Assembly: GCF_938045465.1 (NCBI RefSeq)
Contig: NZ_CALIBF010000065.1
Span: 1 to 8,199, forward strand
Length of the DNA stretch: 8,199 bases
Source: an uncultured Campylobacter sp.
GTDB lineage: Bacteria > Campylobacterota > Campylobacteria > Campylobacterales > Campylobacteraceae
Direction of reading: 5' to 3'
Part shown: one piece after another, positions 6,534 to 8,199 of the stretch
How the letters are laid out: each line of letters starts with the position of its first letter
Numbering within the stretch: position 1 is the first letter of the stretch
Notes under the pieces: model-generated
Told to the model about the DNA's origin: nothing
Databases searched by the model: none
What the model saw: the letters and a program-made list of their open reading frames with translations, nothing else
Translations under genes and position numbers: made by a program

Positions 6534-6539
6534 TTTATA
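6534..6539 (-). promoter_or_regulatory. Candidate -10 box for the lipoprotein-hydrolase unit
   Basis: The minus strand reads TATATAAAAT here, containing TATAAA about 28 bases before the lipoprotein ATG. A transcript would start near 6527 and include the GAGGAG ribosome site. A second TATAAA on the same strand at 6588-6593 is an alternative giving a longer leader. Either could be used. Confidence 0.4.
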
Positions 6540-6666
6540 TACGAGCGGTGAATATTTTTTAAATTTTAACCTTTCTGCTCGGGGGAATTTATATAGCGTT
6601 TGGATTTGTGAAAGGGGTATTCGGTCGTGCTTTTGCTGAATTAAAATAGAATTTTGCATTCGAAGG

Positions 6667-6798
6667 AAAGCTCGTCTTGCCTTGGTAAAATTTTATCTTG
6701 CCAAAGCAAAATTTTATAACAGTTTCTGCGAACCGTGTCTTGCGACACACCACTCAAACGGTGCCCAAACTCATTCGGTAGCGTGCAAGGCGAGTTTT
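6667..6798. repeat. Long-range inverted repeat enclosing smaller hairpins
   Basis: AAAGCTCGTCTTGC (6667-6680) can pair over 14 consecutive positions with GCAAGGCGAGTTTT (6785-6798), counting two G-T positions as wobble pairs on the plus-strand RNA. Inside are a 5-bp hairpin GTGTC-TTGC-GACAC (6735-6748) and competing pairs ACCGT (6732-6736) with ACGGT (6758-6762). This is consistent with a structured RNA of about 130 nt or with the ends of a small repeat element. Pairings were found by eye; no energy calculation was made. Confidence 0.45.
6676..6717. repeat. Two adjacent 21-bp imperfect direct repeats
   Basis: Positions 6676-6696 and 6697-6717 are head-to-tail copies. Each begins CTTGCC and ends AAAATTTTAT, with a divergent 5-base centre (TTGGT versus AAAGC); 17 of 21 positions agree. 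They lie within the left half of the long inverted repeat. Spacing of 21 bp is two helical turns, which would put both copies on the same face for a binding protein, but this is speculative. Confidence 0.5.
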
Positions 6799-6810
6799 GC
6801 TTGTCGGAAC

Positions 6811-6852
6811 TGAAATTTAGCCGTATTTTGCGGCTAAAATTTTAAAATTTCA
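6811..6852. repeat. Interrupted inverted repeat hairpin
   Basis: The 13-base left arm TGAAATTTAGCCG (6811-6823) is complemented by CGGCTAAA (6831-6838) and, after an insertion of AT-rich bases, by AAATTTCA (6845-6852). The core TTTAGCCG-loop-CGGCTAAA is a perfect 8-bp stem with a 7-base loop. It lies between divergent genes, so it is not the terminator of an annotated gene; it could end a small RNA read from the left. Confidence 0.5.
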
Positions 6853-6940
6853 ATGCCGCCTTCGTAGGATTGCTCGCTTGCGATTTAGCTTTTTGCTGCG
6901 ACGCTCGCGAAATTATAAACAAATTTTATCTAAATAGGGC

Positions 6941-6946
6941 TATAAT
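6941..6946 (+). promoter_or_regulatory. -10 box of the EamA gene promoter
   Basis: GGGCTATAATCC contains a perfect TATAAT 29 bases before the ATG, preceded by A/T-rich DNA (6911-6935). Transcription should start near 6953, giving a leader of about 22 nt that contains AAGGA (6965-6969), the ribosome site that fixes the start at 6975. Confidence 0.6.
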
Positions 6947-6974
6947 CCAATAATTCATTTCATAAAGGAATATC

Positions 6975-7397
6975 ATGGAGGCATGGGCGGCTTGGGCGCT
7001 TGCATCAGCACTCTTTGCGGCGCTGACTGCGATATTTGCAAAAATCGGACTCGAAGGGATCAACTCTCACTTCGCAACTTTTATCCGCACGATTATCATC
7101 GCCCTATGTCTTGCCATATTCTTGCGCTACGCTAAAGCCTGGCAGCCGTTATCGAGCCTAACCCCTCGTAACTGGGTATTTTTGATACTAAGCGGGCTAG
7201 CAACGGGCGCGTCATGGCTAGCGTATTTCAAAGCGCTACAAATCGGCAAAGCCTATCAAGTAGTACCGATCGACAAGCTAAGCGTAGTGCTCGTTGTGAT
7301 CATCGCCGTGATCTTTTTGGGTGAGCGCCCGAGCCTTCGCGAATGGCTTGCACTAGCACTCATCGGCGTAGGCGTGATAATACTAGCATTTAAATAG
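6975..7397 (+). CDS. Single-domain EamA-family transporter
   Basis: The 140-aa product is almost entirely hydrophobic, with about five membrane segments (near residues 4-24, 33-51, 67-86, 96-115 and 122-139). It has the EamA/DMT signature near the end, DKLSVVLVVIIAVIFLGERPS (100-120), plus FATFIRT (33-39) and WLAYFKALQIGKA (81-93). Most EamA transporters have two such domains in about 300 residues; this one has a single repeat, like a known group of about 140-aa proteins that presumably work as dimers. The substrate cannot be told from sequence; the superfamily exports metabolites, amino acids or drugs. The start has a good ribosome site and a near-consensus promoter. It appears monocistronic, diverging from the lipoprotein unit. 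The protein is full length, ending in a typical LAFK tail. Confidence 0.9.
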   Translation: MEAWAAWALASALFAALTAIFAKIGLEGINSHFATFIRTIIIALCLAIFLRYAKAWQPLSSLTPRNWVFLILSGLATGASWLAYFKALQIGKAYQVVPIDKLSVVLVVIIAVIFLGERPSLREWLALALIGVGVIILAFK

Positions 7398-7430
7398 GGT
7401 AAAATTTGCTTTAAATCTATCTCTTGTGGT

Positions 7431-7499
7431 CTATTTAGCCGCTACGTCATACGCTTTGTTGTAAAATAAACCCACTGCCGCTTCTGCAAAATTGCCGCC
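7431..7499 (-). pseudogene. Possible C-terminal remnant of a decayed gene
   Basis: The minus strand from 7499 to 7431 encodes 22 residues, beginning GGNFAEAAVGLFYNKAYDV and ending in AAK and a TAG. The Gly-rich, beta-strand-like pattern loosely recalls the C-termini of TbpB-like or Slam-dependent surface lipoproteins (GG-F-AE-...-G-FYN-). It is cut off immediately upstream by a stop (7500-7502). Further upstream another frame gives IGKSITGAFQVMPRNRVG between stops (about 7540-7593), compatible with a frameshifted, decaying gene. The resemblance is weak and could be chance. Confidence 0.25.
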
Positions 7500-7732
7500 C
7501 TAAACCGCTATGATTTCTTATGGCTTGACTTTAGCCTACACGATTTCTAGGCATTACCTGAAACGCGCCGGTAATCGATTTGCCGATACCTTGCTGTAGT
7601 TAGGCGGTCTTTAGGGTAATTTTAGTTCTGCTTAAAAGTAGTGAGATTGAAATTTATGAGAAATCAGAAATTTACACCTTAAAATTCCAAAAAATATCGA
7701 CTCGCCATACCATAAAATAAAATCGCATCCGC

Positions 7733-7756
7733 AAGTTTAAATCGAACTGTAAACTT
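7733..7756. repeat. Perfect 7-bp inverted repeat
   Basis: AAGTTTA (7733-7739) and TAAACTT (7750-7756) flank a 10-base loop in the gene-free region downstream of the lysine-rich gene. There is no T-run on either side, so a terminator role is not clear. Confidence 0.4.
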
Positions 7757-7790
7757 CTAAATCTACAGTATAGTCGAGTAAGCTAATTAC

Positions 7791-7814
7791 GCAAGATTCG
7801 AATTAAAATCTTGC
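7791..7814. repeat. Perfect 8-bp inverted repeat
   Basis: GCAAGATT (7791-7798) and AATCTTGC (7807-7814) form a perfect stem with an 8-base loop, about 100 bases beyond the stop of the lysine-rich gene on the minus strand. It is the most stable short hairpin in this stretch. It may be a terminator stem without a clear T-run or a protein-binding site. Confidence 0.45.
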
Positions 7815-7915
7815 ACACTTCCATAGCTCCGCCTAAATCTATATACTTGCTACGTAGATCATGCATTTGTCGCAAGTGCTAGATCTGTAAAATAATAAGC
7901 TAAGGTCGGGAGAAA

Positions 7916-8199
7916 TTACTCTTTCTTACCCTTCTTGCCTCTCTTACCTTTAGCCTTAGACGATCCCTCTTCTTTAGCTTCGTCTTTCAACTTAGCCGTA
8001 GAGCCTTTTACTTTACTATCATCATTCATAGCTTTATCCATGCTATCATCCATTCTCTCTTGCATCTTTTCTGATTTGGCATTTGCTTTAGCTTTAGCAG
8101 ATTTGGCGGTATCTTTAGCTTTTTTACTTGCTTTTTTCTTGGCAGATTTTAGATCACTAATGTCGGTCTGTCCGCTTACGGCAAGATCATCTTTAATAA
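7916..8199 (-). CDS. C-terminal end of a lysine-rich protein (partial)
   Basis: On the minus strand one frame is open from the right edge to a TAA at 7918-7916, giving 93 complete residues. About 26 of them are lysine. The N-terminal part is IKDDLAVSGQTDISDLKSAK, followed by an Ala/Lys-rich stretch (about residues 18-44, SAKKKASKKAKDTAKSAKAK), a Met/Asp-rich segment (45-60) and a strongly basic end, GKRGKKGKKE. The bias resembles histone H1-like tails or basic DNA/RNA-binding extensions, and the Ala/Lys part should be helical. I cannot identify the family. Alanine codons are GCT, GCC and GCA with no GCG, unlike the other genes here, which use GCG often. The true start lies outside the window. 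A chance open frame is unlikely given the consistent bias. Confidence 0.65.
   Translation of the reverse strand, partial: IKDDLAVSGQTDISDLKSAKKKASKKAKDTAKSAKAKANAKSEKMQERMDDSMDKAMNDDSKVKGSTAKLKDEAKEEGSSKAKGKRGKKGKKE

Larger units (their letters stand above)
6507..6974. other. 468-bp divergent intergenic region rich in repeats
   Basis: No protein gene is supported here. The part near 6507-6600 holds the promoter candidates of the lipoprotein unit. The middle (6667-6852) holds a 14-position long-range inverted repeat, a tandem 21-bp direct repeat and two hairpins, described separately. The right end holds the TATAAT promoter and ribosome site of the EamA gene. CTTGC and its complement GCAAG recur at 6676, 6697, 6739 and 6785. 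This organisation suggests either a dispersed repeat element or a small structured RNA, and I cannot decide between them from the sequence. Confidence 0.5.
7398..7915. other. 518-bp gene-free region with hairpins and possible gene remnant
   Basis: No intact open frame with a ribosome site is visible on either strand. The left part, on the minus strand, contains a short protein-like stretch interrupted by stops (annotated as a possible remnant). The right part contains two perfect short inverted repeats and a few AT-rich runs. The region has fewer AAATTTT words than the other gaps, which hints at a different history, but this was judged by eye. Confidence 0.5.

Noticed and set aside
6507..6659. 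N-terminal extension giving a 178-aa form of the lipoprotein
   Set aside because: It would bury a textbook lipoprotein signal peptide 51 residues inside. The ATG at 6506 has its own GAGGAG ribosome site, and the extension has no protein-like features.
6676..6717. CRISPR-like repeats
   Set aside because: There are only two copies, directly adjacent without spacers, and no cas genes are present.
6667..6798. Insertion sequence or transposon ends
   Set aside because: No transposase frame lies between the arms, no flanking target duplication is evident, and the element is only about 130 bp. A miniature repeat remains possible but is not proven.
7398..7915. tRNA or rRNA gene in the gene-free region
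   Set aside because: I found no cloverleaf arms, no GTTC-type T-loop in the right context and no rRNA-like sequence; the hairpins seen are isolated.

Overview
This window looks like ordinary chromosome from a Campylobacter-type epsilonproteobacterium. The main evidence is the block HP0268-family gene / miaB / DUF374 acyltransferase, transcribed divergently from nusA, an order I remember from Campylobacter (C. jejuni Cj0457c-Cj0460 region) and partly from Helicobacter (HP0268-HP0270). Base composition looks too G+C-rich for C. jejuni, with many GCG and CGC codons. That fits the higher-GC oral campylobacters (gracilis, rectus, showae, curvus), but the species is an inference. AAATTT and AAAATTTT words are very frequent, especially between genes.

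Layout, left to right. Positions 1-755 (+) hold the last codons of an unidentified gene joined by an ATGA overlap to a metallophosphoesterase. Positions 756-988 are a convergent gap with an imperfect repeated motif. Positions 989-3959 (-) are a tightly packed operon read right to left: HP0268-like small protein, miaB (TTG start inside a 4-nt overlap), DUF374 lysophospholipid acyltransferase (20-nt overlap), and an unrecognised 251-aa protein that may also have its own promoter. A 157-bp divergent region carries the nusA promoter, and nusA (4117-5244, +) stands alone. Positions 5245-5529 are a convergent gap with hairpins that probably end transcription from both sides. Positions 5530-6506 (-) are a two-gene envelope unit: a DUF4878-like lipoprotein followed by a YiiX/NlpC-P60-type cysteine hydrolase with a GTG start inside the lipoprotein gene. 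Positions 6507-6974 are a 468-bp divergent region with several inverted and direct repeats. Positions 6975-7397 (+) encode a single-domain EamA transporter. Positions 7398-7915 have no intact gene, but show hairpins and a possible decayed gene remnant. Positions 7916-8199 (-) are the C-terminal end of a very lysine-rich protein that runs off the right edge.

Functionally, the window mixes tRNA modification (MiaB), transcription control (NusA), membrane lipid or acyl transfer (DUF374), a probable cell-envelope hydrolase/lipoprotein pair, and a small transporter. I see no phage, transposase, CRISPR array, toxin-antitoxin pair or recognisable defence system. The parts most worth a second look are the repeat-rich DNA at 6660-6860, the gene-free stretch at 7398-7915 and the lysine-rich partial protein next to it.
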